This document shows positions 7,764 through 15,567 of a DNA stretch of 37,718 bases, piece after piece (within the stretch, counting starts at the first letter, position 1; each line of letters starts with the position of its first letter). The translations under genes and the position numbers were made by a program. The stretch covers positions 1-37,718 of the forward strand of contig CAJKHT010000021.1 in the NCBI GenBank assembly GCA_905199755.1, written 5' to 3'. This DNA comes from an uncultured Eubacteriales bacterium (GTDB lineage: Bacteria; Bacillota; Clostridia; UBA1381). Under the pieces are notes generated by a model that was given only the letters and a program-made list of their open reading frames with translations, made no database searches and was not told the DNA's origin.

Positions 7764-8096
7764 ATGAGTAAGCCGGACGGTCGCGGCCGCATATGCGGGT
7801 GAGGAAAGTCCGGGCTTCACAGAGCGGGATACCGGCTAACGGCCGGCGGAGGCGACTCCAGGGACAGTGCAACAGAAAATAAACGCTTTCCTTTTTGGGA
7901 GAGTAAGTGTGGAAATGTGCGGTAAGAGCGCACAGGAAAGATGGTAACTGAATTTCCGTGTAAACCCTATCCGAAGCAACTTTGGGAATGTTAAGCCTGC
8001 TCGGCATTTTCCCTATATAAGGCTTGAACATGTCGGTAACGACACGGTTAGATAGATGATCGTCCAAGACAGAACCCGGCTTACAGGCTTGCTCAT
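7764..8096 (+). ncRNA. rnpB: RNase P RNA, class A
   Basis: This is the catalytic RNA that removes 5' leaders from tRNA precursors. The ends pair to form P1: ATGAGTAAGCC (7764-7774) with GGCTTGCTCAT (8086-8096). Conserved regions are visible: GAGGAAAGTCCGGGC (CR-I, near 7800), AGGGACAGTGCAACAGAAA (CR-II, near 7860), the segment around GATGGTAACTGAATTTCC (near 7940), and TAGATAGATGATCGTCC followed by ACAGAACCCGGCTTA (CR-V, near 8052-8083). At about 333 nt the length is typical. Its promoter and terminator flank it closely. Confidence 0.97.
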
Positions 8097-8113
8097 AATT
8101 ATGTAATAAAAAA

Positions 8114-8144
8114 AATGACTGCGTTAGTTGCAGTCATTTTTTTT
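8114..8144. terminator. Bidirectional terminator between rnpB and coaBC
   Basis: AATGACTGC (8114-8122) and GCAGTCATT (8130-8138) form a 9-bp stem over a 7-nt loop, extended by flanking A and T runs. The plus-strand copy ends in a T-tract for rnpB. The A-run before it provides a T-tract for the converging coaBC transcript. Confidence 0.93.
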
Positions 8145-9331
8145 TATATTGACAGTATAAAGTCTATAAGCCTGTGAGCCGCCTCGTCCTTTGACATTTT
8201 TTCAAGCTGAATTTCCTTATCGGCGGTTATCAGCGTAAGGACATTTGTTTCCGTGCCGAAGCCCGCACCCTCCGTGCGCAGATTGTTTGCGGCGATAATA
8301 TCCGCATTTTTTGATTTAAGCTTTTTCCTCGAATTTTCGCACAGGTTTTCGGTTTCCATCGAAAAACCGCATAAAACCTGACCTTTTTTCTTTATTTTTC
8401 CCAGTTCCTTTAAAATATCGGCGGTGCGTTCAAGCTCGATAACCGCTTCACCGTCCGACTTCTTTATTTTTTCCGGTGCTATGCTTTTCGGACGGTAATC
8501 GGCAACGGCTGCCGCCTTTACAATTATATCCGAGCTGTCCGCATATTGCATAACCGCGTCATACATCTGTGCGGCGCTTGTAACGTTTACGGTGTTCACG
8601 AACGGCACGGGCAAAAGTGATGTTTTTCCGCTTATAAGCGTAACATCGGCGCCGCGGAGCATTGCCGCTCTTGCAACCGCATAACCCATTTTTCCCGTGG
8701 AGTGGTTTGATATGAACCTTACGGGATCTATAGCCTCCTGTGTTGCACCTGCCGTCACAAGCACTTTTTTCCCCGTTAAATCCTTTTTGAATGAGGCTTC
8801 CTTTAAAATATATTCCGTCAGCACGCTTTCGGACGGCATTCTTCCGTCACCGCTGTCACCGTTTGCGAGCATGCCCGTATCCGGCTTTACTATCTCATAA
8901 CCGAATCTTTCAAGCTTTTTTATGTTATCCTGTACAATCGGATTGTGATACATGTTGTGATTCATTGCCGGAGCAATAATTTTTTTGCAGGGGCATGCCA
9001 TTACCGTGGTGGTGAGCATATCGTCGGCAATACCGTTTGCAATTTTGCCTATAACGTCGGCACTTGCCGGAGCAATCATAACGGCATCTGCGGCTTTCGC
9101 TATCGCCACATGCTCCACACTGTATTGAAAATTCCTGTCAAACGTGTCAATGAGACATTTGTGCTTTGTCAGCGTTTCAAATGTGTACGGATTTATAAAA
9201 TTCGCGGCGTTCGGAGTCATAAGTACCTGCACATCGGCACCGAGCTTCATAAGCATACGTGCCAGATTTGGTATTTTATACGCGGCTATGCTCCCTGTAA
9301 CACCGAGTACTATAGTTTTATTTTTAAGCAT
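8144..9331 (-). CDS. coaBC: Bifunctional phosphopantothenoylcysteine decarboxylase / phosphopantothenate-cysteine ligase
   Basis: This fused enzyme performs two steps of coenzyme A synthesis. It ligates cysteine to 4'-phosphopantothenate, then decarboxylates the product. The N-terminal CoaC flavoprotein half (about 1-185) shows VTGSIAAYK, the catalytic-His region EHVAIAKAADAVMIAPASADVIGK and the PAMNHNMYHNP motif. The CoaB half starts at KKVLVTAGATQEAIDPVRFISNHSTGKMG and includes KAAAVADYRPK and the conserved FSMETE segment. At 395 residues it is full length. The ATG at 9331 follows GGGAG. It is a single gene with its own promoter. Confidence 0.97.
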   Translation of the reverse strand: MLKNKTIVLGVTGSIAAYKIPNLARMLMKLGADVQVLMTPNAANFINPYTFETLTKHKCLIDTFDRNFQYSVEHVAIAKAADAVMIAPASADVIGKIANGIADDMLTTTVMACPCKKIIAPAMNHNMYHNPIVQDNIKKLERFGYEIVKPDTGMLANGDSGDGRMPSESVLTEYILKEASFKKDLTGKKVLVTAGATQEAIDPVRFISNHSTGKMGYAVARAAMLRGADVTLISGKTSLLPVPFVNTVNVTSAAQMYDAVMQYADSSDIIVKAAAVADYRPKSIAPEKIKKSDGEAVIELERTADILKELGKIKKKGQVLCGFSMETENLCENSRKKLKSKNADIIAANNLRTEGAGFGTETNVLTLITADKEIQLEKMSKDEAAHRLIDFILSI

Positions 9332-9351
9332 AAAATCACTCCCATAAATTC

Positions 9352-9380
9352 AGTATACCATAAAAAAGATGAAGTGTAAA
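9352..9380 (-). promoter_or_regulatory. Promoter of coaBC
   Basis: On the minus strand TTTACA (9375-9380) and TATACT (9352-9357) are separated by 17 nt, about 20 nt upstream of the coaBC ATG, giving a very short leader. Confidence 0.82.
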
Positions 9381-9434
9381 GAGCTAAAGATTTAACGTCA
9401 CATTGTGAAAATATACGAAAATCGCTGATTGCTA

Positions 9435-9463
9435 TTGCAATAATAAATAAATTAATGTATAAT
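9435..9463 (+). promoter_or_regulatory. Promoter of the ilvA-recX-rimO-pgsA-hisIE operon
   Basis: TTGCAA (9435-9440) and a perfect TATAAT (9458-9463) are separated by 17 nt, 42 nt before the ilvA start. No other convincing promoter is seen until after hisIE. Confidence 0.82.
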
Positions 9464-9505
9464 AAAAAAATAAATATATGCTTGCATACGAAAGGAAGAA
9501 TATCA

Positions 9506-10714
9506 ATGGATTTACCGTTAAAAGAAATTGAACTCGCAGCCAAAAGACTGGAAAATACCATACACCGCACAAAAATCGAAAAATCAACCACATTTTCAAA
9601 TATGTCCGGTGCGGACGTGTATCTGAAATATGAAAATCAGCAGAAAACAGGCTCATTTAAAATAAGAGGAGCATCAAATAAAATTGCGGCGCTTATTGAA
9701 AGAGGAGAGCTTAAAGCGGCGGTTGCTTCATCGGCAGGAAACCATGCCCAGGGTACTGCATACGCTTCGCACGTGAACGGAATACCGGCAACAATCGTTA
9801 TGCCGAAATCCACTCCCATTGCAAAGGCGGCGGCAACAGAGGGCTACGGCGCAAAGGTAGTGCTTCATGGCGAATGCTATGACGATGCGTATAACAAAGC
9901 CGTTGAAATAGCCGAAAAAGAGGGCGCTACGTTCATTCACCCCTATGATGACCTTGAGGTTATGGCAGGTCAGGGAACAATCGGAATAGAAATCCTTGAG
10001 GATTTGCCTACAGTTGATATGGTGCTTGTGCCTGCGGGCGGCGGCGGACTTTTAGCAGGAGTTGCGGCATGTATAAAGCAGATTAACCCGAGAGTAAAGA
10101 TTATAGGCGTTCAGGCAGAGGGTGCGCCGGCAATCAGCAATTCGTTCAAAAACAAAAAATATTCCACAACCGAAACCGTAAGCACAATTGCCGACGGTAT
10201 CGCCGTTAAAATGCCCGGTAAAAAGACGGTTGAGCTTATAAATAAATATGCCGATGATGTGGTTACTGTTTCCGATGCGGAAATTTCCGCGGCAATACTG
10301 TTTTTATTGGAAAGAACAAAGCAGGTTGTAGAACCTGCCGGAGCGACTCCGCTTGCAGCTGTGTTAAACGGCAAGGTTGACGTTAAGGGCAAAAAGGTTG
10401 TATGTGTGCTGTCGGGCGGTAATATAGATGTTTCGTTCATTCAGCGTATTATTGACTTAGGTCTTGTTTCGCGTGAGAGAAAGCTTAAATTCAAAACAAC
10501 TCTGCTCGATATACCGGGAAGTCTTGAACATCTTTCGGGAATATTGTCGGGCGCAAACGCAAATATCGTAATGGTTCAGCATGACCGTTTGAGTGCGGAG
10601 CTTGATCCGAACGAGGCTATTATTCATATAGCGTGTGAGGTCGGCGGCAAAGAGCACGGCGAAAAGGTTGTAAAAGCGCTTGAAAAGAACGGCTACAAGG
10701 TGGTCAGAGAATAG
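9506..10714 (+). CDS. ilvA: Threonine ammonia-lyase (catabolic-length, with ACT domain)
   Basis: This PLP enzyme deaminates threonine to 2-oxobutanoate, feeding isoleucine synthesis or threonine catabolism. Of 402 residues, the catalytic fold-II domain spans about 1-320. It has the PLP lysine in GSFKIRGASNKI (K52), the SSAGNHAQG substrate loop and the glycine-rich PAGGGGL phosphate-binding loop. A single ACT-like domain (about 325-402, from KFKTTLLDIPGSLEHL) may bind an amino-acid effector. This short form lies between TdcB and the longer biosynthetic IlvA, so the symbol is provisional. I chose the ATG at 9506 for its AAGGAAG site; an earlier in-frame ATG at 9455 lies inside the -10 region. 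The stop overlaps the recX GTG (TAGTG). Confidence 0.93.
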   Translation: MDLPLKEIELAAKRLENTIHRTKIEKSTTFSNMSGADVYLKYENQQKTGSFKIRGASNKIAALIERGELKAAVASSAGNHAQGTAYASHVNGIPATIVMPKSTPIAKAAATEGYGAKVVLHGECYDDAYNKAVEIAEKEGATFIHPYDDLEVMAGQGTIGIEILEDLPTVDMVLVPAGGGGLLAGVAACIKQINPRVKIIGVQAEGAPAISNSFKNKKYSTTETVSTIADGIAVKMPGKKTVELINKYADDVVTVSDAEISAAILFLLERTKQVVEPAGATPLAAVLNGKVDVKGKKVVCVLSGGNIDVSFIQRIIDLGLVSRERKLKFKTTLLDIPGSLEHLSGILSGANANIVMVQHDRLSAELDPNEAIIHIACEVGGKEHGEKVVKALEKNGYKVVRE

Positions 10715-11196
10715 TGGAAAAAAAACCGGTGGGTTATGAGGAGACAAAGGATAAGGCTTTAAGGCTCCTCACCTTCCGCGCACATTCGGAGTATGAATTA
10801 ACAGGGAAGCTTAAACACTTCGGTGCACGGGAGGAGGATATAGAAAAAACGCTTGATTTCTGCCGCCGTTACAATTTTGTGAATGATTTGCAGTATGCAA
10901 AAAGCAAGGCAAAGGATTTGCAGAATTTAAAGAAATTCGGCAAGCGGCGGATTGAGGCGGAGCTTTCATCAAAGGGAATTTCGCATGAATTGCTTGAAGA
11001 AGCAATGTCGGAGCTTGATTTTGACGATAATACGGAGCTTATGCGTATGGTGAGAAAAAAGCTCGGCGGTGATTTTGAAAAGAAAAGCACCGACCGCTGT
11101 ATGCGTTATTTTCTGTACCGCGGCTATGGTATAAGCGAAGTAAAGAACTGTATCGACACAATAAAGAATGAAGAGGAATATTCTGATGAACTGTAA
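10714..11196 (+). CDS. recX: RecX-family regulatory protein
   Basis: RecX modulates RecA filaments during recombination and SOS response. The 160-residue protein is made of short helical RecX repeats: a first with ALRLLTFRAHSEYELTGKL, a second with YNFVNDLQYAKSKAKDLQNLKKFGKRRIEAEL, and a third near STDRCMRYFLYRGYGISEV. It starts at a GTG that overlaps the ilvA stop by one base with no strong ribosome binding site, which suggests translational coupling. recA is not in the window. In related genomes recX and rimO-pgsA both lie near recA, so this may be a rearranged remnant of that neighbourhood. Confidence 0.85.
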   Translation: MEKKPVGYEETKDKALRLLTFRAHSEYELTGKLKHFGAREEDIEKTLDFCRRYNFVNDLQYAKSKAKDLQNLKKFGKRRIEAELSSKGISHELLEEAMSELDFDDNTELMRMVRKKLGGDFEKKSTDRCMRYFLYRGYGISEVKNCIDTIKNEEEYSDEL

Positions 11197-12514
11197 AATA
11201 GGAATGGTATCGCTCGGCTGTGCGAAAAATCAGACCGATGCCGAAACAATGCTCGGCATACTTCTGGAGGACGGCTGTACAATATCGGGCGATCCGTCGG
11301 AGGCGGACGTTATTATCGTGAACACCTGCGGATTTATCGAATCCGCAAAGCGTGAGTCGATAGACGCACTGCTCGAAATGGCGCAGTATAAGGAGGAAAA
11401 CTGTAAGCTTCTTATTGCGTCGGGGTGTCTGGCGGAGCGCTACAGTGAGGAAATAAAAACCGAAATCCCCGAGGTTGACGCTATTGTCGGCACAGGTGAC
11501 TATGATAAAATCGCACAGGCGATAAAGCTTGCGTTCAGCGGTGAAAAGCCTGTTATATGCGGTCATCGCGACAGAACTCCCGAGGAACGCCTGCCTCGCA
11601 TACTCACAACACCGTCATATACCGCATATCTGAAAATTGCGGACGGCTGCGACAATAACTGTACCTATTGCGCAATACCCAAAATACGCGGTCATTTCAG
11701 AAGCAGAACAATAGAGGATATTGTTTCGGAGGCAAAGGAGCTTTGCGAAAACGGGGTTAAGGAGCTTATATTAATCGCCCAGGATACAACGCGCTACGGC
11801 AAGGATTTGTACGGTAAATATTCGCTCGATAAGCTGCTTTCGGAGCTTGTGAAAATAGAAAAAGCCGAGTGGATAAGAGTGCATTACTATTATACCGAGG
11901 CGATAACCGACGAGCTTATAGACGTTATGGCGAGGTATGATAAAATATGCAATTACATCGACATGCCGATACAGCATATAAACAATGACATACTGCGCCG
12001 TATGGCACGCAGAACCACGCGTGAGGAAACAATTGAAAAAATCGGAAAAATACGTGCAAAAATGCCCGGCTGTACAATAAGAACGTCAATAATTACGGGT
12101 TTCCCGGGCGAAACGGAGGAGCAGTTTAACGAGCTTTACGAGTTTGTTAAGAAAACGCGTTTTGACCGCATGGGTGTGTTTGCGTATTCCCAAGAGGAGG
12201 GAACCGCAGCGGCAGAGTTTGACAATCAGATTGACGAGGACATAAAAAACGAGCGTCTCGATAAGCTTATGACGCTGCAGCAGGAAATATCTCTCGAGCT
12301 TAACCGTGCAAAAATCGGAAGTGAGATTGAGGTCATAACAGAGGGCTATGACGAGGAAAACTATCTGTTCTACGGAAGAAGCCGCGGCGACAGCATTGAT
12401 GTTGACGGAAAGGTTTATTTCGGAACGGAAGAAGAGGTTTCGCCGGGAGACATAGTGACGGTAAAAATTCTCGATGCCGATGAATATGATTTGACGGGAC
12501 AGAGAGTTGAATAA
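11186..12514 (+). CDS. rimO: Ribosomal protein S12 methylthiotransferase RimO
   Basis: This radical SAM enzyme adds a methylthio group to an aspartate of ribosomal protein S12. The 442-residue protein has the N-terminal MTTase domain with three cluster cysteines (SLGCAKNQTDAE, VNTCGFIESAKRES, ASGCLAERY), the radical SAM core with DGCDNNCTYCAIP (CxxxCxxC), and a C-terminal TRAM domain. The phrases AKNQTDAE and CGFIESAKRESID separate RimO from its paralogue MiaB. The ATG at 11186 overlaps the end of recX by 11 nt, with GAGGA upstream. An ATG six codons earlier (MKRNIL) has no site. Confidence 0.96.
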   Translation: MNCKIGMVSLGCAKNQTDAETMLGILLEDGCTISGDPSEADVIIVNTCGFIESAKRESIDALLEMAQYKEENCKLLIASGCLAERYSEEIKTEIPEVDAIVGTGDYDKIAQAIKLAFSGEKPVICGHRDRTPEERLPRILTTPSYTAYLKIADGCDNNCTYCAIPKIRGHFRSRTIEDIVSEAKELCENGVKELILIAQDTTRYGKDLYGKYSLDKLLSELVKIEKAEWIRVHYYYTEAITDELIDVMARYDKICNYIDMPIQHINNDILRRMARRTTREETIEKIGKIRAKMPGCTIRTSIITGFPGETEEQFNELYEFVKKTRFDRMGVFAYSQEEGTAAAEFDNQIDEDIKNERLDKLMTLQQEISLELNRAKIGSEIEVITEGYDEENYLFYGRSRGDSIDVDGKVYFGTEEEVSPGDIVTVKILDADEYDLTGQRVE

Positions 12515-12531
12515 AAAAATATTTGATTTGT

Positions 12532-12556
12532 GCCGCACAATGCGGCGGAACGGAGG
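12532..12556 (+). promoter_or_regulatory. Hairpin-GGAAC-GGAGG leader before pgsA
   Basis: GCCGCA (12532-12537) pairs with TGCGGC (12541-12546) over a CAA loop. GGAAC and then the ribosome binding site GGAGG (12552-12556) follow, 6 nt before the ATG. Nearly the same arrangement precedes the aminotransferase gene (26742-26766) and the EF-G paralogue (34564-34589, minus strand). Confidence 0.6.
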
Positions 12557-12562
12557 ATTTTT

Positions 12563-13111
12563 ATGAATACCGCAAATAAGCTTACGCTTTTAAGAGTTGT
12601 GCTTGTACCCGTGTTTATGGCATTTCTGCTGATGAACGGCACCGCATGGCAGCTTGCGGCACTGGCGGTTTTCGTCATTGCGTCGCTTACGGATATGCTT
12701 GACGGTCAGATAGCACGGCGCTGCAATCAGATTACAACATTCGGAAAATTTGCCGATCCTCTTGCTGACAAAATGCTCACGACTGCGGCATTTTTGGTGT
12801 TTATGCAAAAGGGAATTATAAATTCATGGGCGGTTATGATAATTCTTGCGCGTGAATTTATGGTTGCCGGAGTGAGGCTTGCCGCGGTGTCGGAGGGCAA
12901 GGTGATTGCCGCATCGTTCTGGGGCAAATTCAAAACAGTTTCGCAGATGGCTGCGATTATAATTGCAATACTTGTGCTTAACATATCGGCAGTGCCGCAG
13001 AGTGCAGCCGTTATTGTTACAAATATATTTGTCTGGATTTCGGTTGTGCTGACCGTAATTTCGGGCGCGGATTACCTGGTGAAAAACTGGAATCTGATGA
13101 AGCTTAAATAG
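12563..13111 (+). CDS. pgsA: CDP-diacylglycerol-glycerol-3-phosphate 3-phosphatidyltransferase
   Basis: This membrane enzyme makes phosphatidylglycerophosphate, the committed step to phosphatidylglycerol. The 182-residue protein has several hydrophobic helices and the full CDP-alcohol phosphotransferase signature DGxxAR(x8)GxxxDxxxD, seen as DGQIARR...FGKFADPLAD (about residues 46-68). The ATG at 12563 follows GGAGG; an upstream ATG at 12530 would read through the leader hairpin and is rejected. rimO-pgsA adjacency is common in Clostridia. Confidence 0.96.
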   Translation: MNTANKLTLLRVVLVPVFMAFLLMNGTAWQLAALAVFVIASLTDMLDGQIARRCNQITTFGKFADPLADKMLTTAAFLVFMQKGIINSWAVMIILAREFMVAGVRLAAVSEGKVIAASFWGKFKTVSQMAAIIIAILVLNISAVPQSAAVIVTNIFVWISVVLTVISGADYLVKNWNLMKLK

Positions 13112-13130
13112 GAAGGGAACATTTTTAACG

Positions 13131-13778
13131 ATGGAAAAATGGATTGATGAACTGTATTTTGACAGAAAAGGTTTAATACCTGCCATTGTTCAGGATAAAA
13201 ACACGAATGAAATTCTTATGGTGGCATACATGAACGAGGAGGCCGTTATAAAAACGGCGGAAACAAAAAAGGCAACGTTCTGGTCGCGCTCAAGAAATCA
13301 GCTTTGGGTTAAGGGTGAAACCTCGGGCAATTTCATGTTGGTTGATGAAATACGCGTGGATTGTGACGAGGACGCAATTCTTCTTCTTGTTACCCCGGCA
13401 GGCCCTGCGTGCCATACGGGCAATAAGTCATGCTTTTACAGAAGAGTGAGAGACGGCATACTTACAATGATTAACAGTGCTGCCGATACCGATGATATAT
13501 CCGATGCCCTTGAAAAGGAGCAGGAGGTTGTAATAAGCAGAAAGCTAAAGCCGGAGCCGGGCAGCTACACAAATTATCTGTTCGATAAGGGCGACGATAA
13601 AATTCTGAAAAAAGTGGGCGAGGAAGCGGCAGAGGTTGTCATTGCCGGAAAGAACCGTTCAAAGGACGAAATCGCATACGAAACTGCGGATTTAATGTAT
13701 CATCTCACGGTTATGCTCGTTGATAACGGCATGACATGGGAGGATATTTTCAGAGAAATGAAAAACCGCAGAGGTTAG
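13131..13778 (+). CDS. hisIE: Bifunctional phosphoribosyl-AMP cyclohydrolase / phosphoribosyl-ATP pyrophosphatase
   Basis: This fused enzyme carries out steps two and three of histidine synthesis. The N-terminal HisI domain (about 1-105) has VQDKNTNEILMVAYMNEEA, FWSRSRNQLWVKGE and the metal-binding cysteine/aspartate segments VDCDEDA and CHTGNKSCFYR. The C-terminal HisE domain (about 125-215) has the MazG-like helices KKVGEEAAEVVIAGK and ETADLMYHL. At 215 residues it is full length. It is the only his gene here and lies at the end of an otherwise unrelated operon, so the other his genes must be elsewhere or missing. The GGAAGGG site is rather far (about 13 nt) from the ATG. Confidence 0.96.
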   Translation: MEKWIDELYFDRKGLIPAIVQDKNTNEILMVAYMNEEAVIKTAETKKATFWSRSRNQLWVKGETSGNFMLVDEIRVDCDEDAILLLVTPAGPACHTGNKSCFYRRVRDGILTMINSAADTDDISDALEKEQEVVISRKLKPEPGSYTNYLFDKGDDKILKKVGEEAAEVVIAGKNRSKDEIAYETADLMYHLTVMLVDNGMTWEDIFREMKNRRG

Positions 13779-13795
13779 AAATACGAAGCACATAA

Positions 13796-13886
13796 AAAAA
13801 CACATCGGACAAAGCTGATGTGACTCCGAAAAGTCAGACCAAAAATCTGACTTTTGGGGGTCGGTTCATACGTCTGGTGTGTTTTT
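13796..13886. repeat. Structured terminator element E1 (shares arms with 31325-31420)
   Basis: The gap between the converging hisIE and sensor-kinase genes contains nested inverted repeats. CACATC/GATGTG (13801-13806 with 13817-13822) is one. A perfect 10-bp stem AAAAGTCAGA/TCTGACTTTT (13829-13838 with 13846-13855) is another. An outer AAAAACACA/TGTGTTTTT (13796-13804 with 13878-13886) overlaps the first hairpin and so competes with it. The T-run after the outer arm suits termination of the plus-strand operon. The minus-strand text of 13829-13867 closely matches the element after the epimerase gene at 31325-31420. Confidence 0.72.
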
Positions 13887-13920
13887 ATGCGTTTTTAAAA
13901 CGATTCTTGTAACTTCTCTT

Positions 13921-15567
13921 TTATCCGACGGTTTCTCCGCTTTTAAACGTAACCCCTATTTCCGTTCCCTGTCCCGGTTCGCTTTTAAGCGTAAGCTTTG
14001 CATCCAAATCCTCGGCGGCATGCTTTACAATCGAAAGTCCGAGTCCCGTTCCGCCCGTTTCCTTTGAATGGCTTTTGTCAACACGGTAAAATCTCTCAAA
14101 TACACGGTCCTGATGCTCAATCGGAATACCTATTCCCGTGTCGGAAACAACAAGCCTTGCTCTGTCCTCCGATGCGGAAACCGAAATGTCAACGCTGCCG
14201 TTTTCCTTGTTGTATCTTATCGCGTTGTCGCAGAGATTATATATAAGCTCATGCACCAGGCGCGGAACACCGCTTATTACGGTGCACTGTCCCGTCAGAT
14301 TTATTGTTACACCGTGCTTTTTTGCAGCTGGCGAAAGCTCCGATACAACGTCTGCGGCGGTAAGATATAAATCAACATTTTCAAAATCCATCTGATTTTT
14401 TTCGTCAAGCTGTGACAGACGTATTATATCGTCAATCAGTGTGACAAGCCGCGCCGCCTCGGAATGAATATTCGCCATAAATCTCGGTTTGTCCTCCTGC
14501 TTGACAAGTCCGCTCTCCAGAAGCTCCGCACTGCCTATAATCGACTGCAGCGGAGTTTTCAGCTCATGCGAAACATTAGCCGTAAATTCGCGGCGGTTTC
14601 TTTCGGCAAAAACTCTGTCGGTAATGTCAAAAGCGAGGATAACTGTCTTTTCACCTATGGGGCTGATGTTCAGCTGATATTCGCGTCCGCTGCGGCTTAT
14701 GCATATTTCGCTGTTTTTCCCGTCATCGGTGCTTTCCGCCGCCTTTATTATGTCATATCCGCGTTCGATTGTGAGAAACGGCTTTCCTATGCACGAAAGT
14801 TCTGTATTAAAAAGCGATGCCGCGGCATTGTTTATTGCAAGAATATTTTTGTTTGCGTCAAGCAGCACAAGTCCCTCATTCATATTCTGAATTACGGCGG
14901 CAAGCTCCCCGCGGCTTTTTTCAAGCTCCGCCGTCTGCTTTTTTATTCTGCGCCGCTGATGCTCCATGTGTGACAGAATGGGAGATATTTCGTCATAAGC
15001 TTCATTGTCGAGCGGCTTTTCGAGATTAAGGCTGCCGAGCGGCTCGACAATCCTTTTCGACATTTTTCGCGCAAGAAAAACCGAAAAAAGAGCTGCGGCA
15101 AGAAAAATCACCGCAATCGGGCGCAGCGCACCGACCATCAGACTTGCCTCGGAGGAATATGATTCGGAAATCCTTAAAACCGTGTTATCATGCAGACGCT
15201 CGGCAAGGTACATTGTATTTTCCATGAGCGTCGGCGAAACGCGCGTGCTTTGTCCGCTGCCGTTTGAAAGCGCCTCGCGCACCTCCTCGCGTTCGCTGTG
15301 ATTTTCCATTGATGCTGCGTCCGCCTCGGTATCGTACAGTACTTTTCCGTCCGATGCGATAAGCGTCAGTCTGCACCCCGTTATTTTATGCAGATATTCC
15401 TCCCCCTCATTCTCAACGCCGCGGACCGCAAGCGCAAGCTGCGATTTAAGCTGCTGCGTCTGGAGTGAGAGAAAATATCCGTACATTGTAAGGACTGTAA
15501 CGGCAAAGGTCACAAAAAGCGTTATGACTGCGGTGACAAATACCGCTCTGAAAATCTTTTTTGTCAT
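13921..15567 (-). CDS. PhoR-like sensor histidine kinase
   Basis: This membrane sensor kinase has 548 residues. TM1 spans about 8-30, an extracytoplasmic sensor region about 31-145, and TM2 about 146-166. A short HAMP-like linker and coiled coil (to about 225) follow, then a PAS domain (about 225-320). The HisKA domain contains NVSHELKTPLQ (phosphoacceptor H334). The HATPase domain has N-box IYNLCDNAIRYN, G1 DTGIGIP, F-box FERFYRVDKSHS and G2 GTGLGLSIVKH. Its ATG overlaps the response-regulator stop (ATGA), so the two are translated together. The architecture fits the PhoR/WalK group. No phosphate-transport genes are nearby, so the signal is unknown. Confidence 0.95.
   Translation of the reverse strand: MTKKIFRAVFVTAVITLFVTFAVTVLTMYGYFLSLQTQQLKSQLALAVRGVENEGEEYLHKITGCRLTLIASDGKVLYDTEADAASMENHSEREEVREALSNGSGQSTRVSPTLMENTMYLAERLHDNTVLRISESYSSEASLMVGALRPIAVIFLAAALFSVFLARKMSKRIVEPLGSLNLEKPLDNEAYDEISPILSHMEHQRRRIKKQTAELEKSRGELAAVIQNMNEGLVLLDANKNILAINNAAASLFNTELSCIGKPFLTIERGYDIIKAAESTDDGKNSEICISRSGREYQLNISPIGEKTVILAFDITDRVFAERNRREFTANVSHELKTPLQSIIGSAELLESGLVKQEDKPRFMANIHSEAARLVTLIDDIIRLSQLDEKNQMDFENVDLYLTAADVVSELSPAAKKHGVTINLTGQCTVISGVPRLVHELIYNLCDNAIRYNKENGSVDISVSASEDRARLVVSDTGIGIPIEHQDRVFERFYRVDKSHSKETGGTGLGLSIVKHAAEDLDAKLTLKSEPGQGTEIGVTFKSGETVG

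Noticed and set aside
7723..8067. A 114-codon minus-strand open frame
   Set aside because: It lies wholly across the RNase P RNA gene and its promoter, has no ribosome binding site and matches no known protein; rnpB explains the sequence.
9455..9505. A longer threonine ammonia-lyase start (MYNKKINICLHTKGRIS)
   Set aside because: This ATG overlaps the predicted -10 box, so it would not be in the mRNA; the ATG at 9506 has a good ribosome binding site.
12086..12538. A 150-codon minus-strand open frame within rimO
   Set aside because: It is antisense to the RimO radical SAM and TRAM parts and has no start signal.
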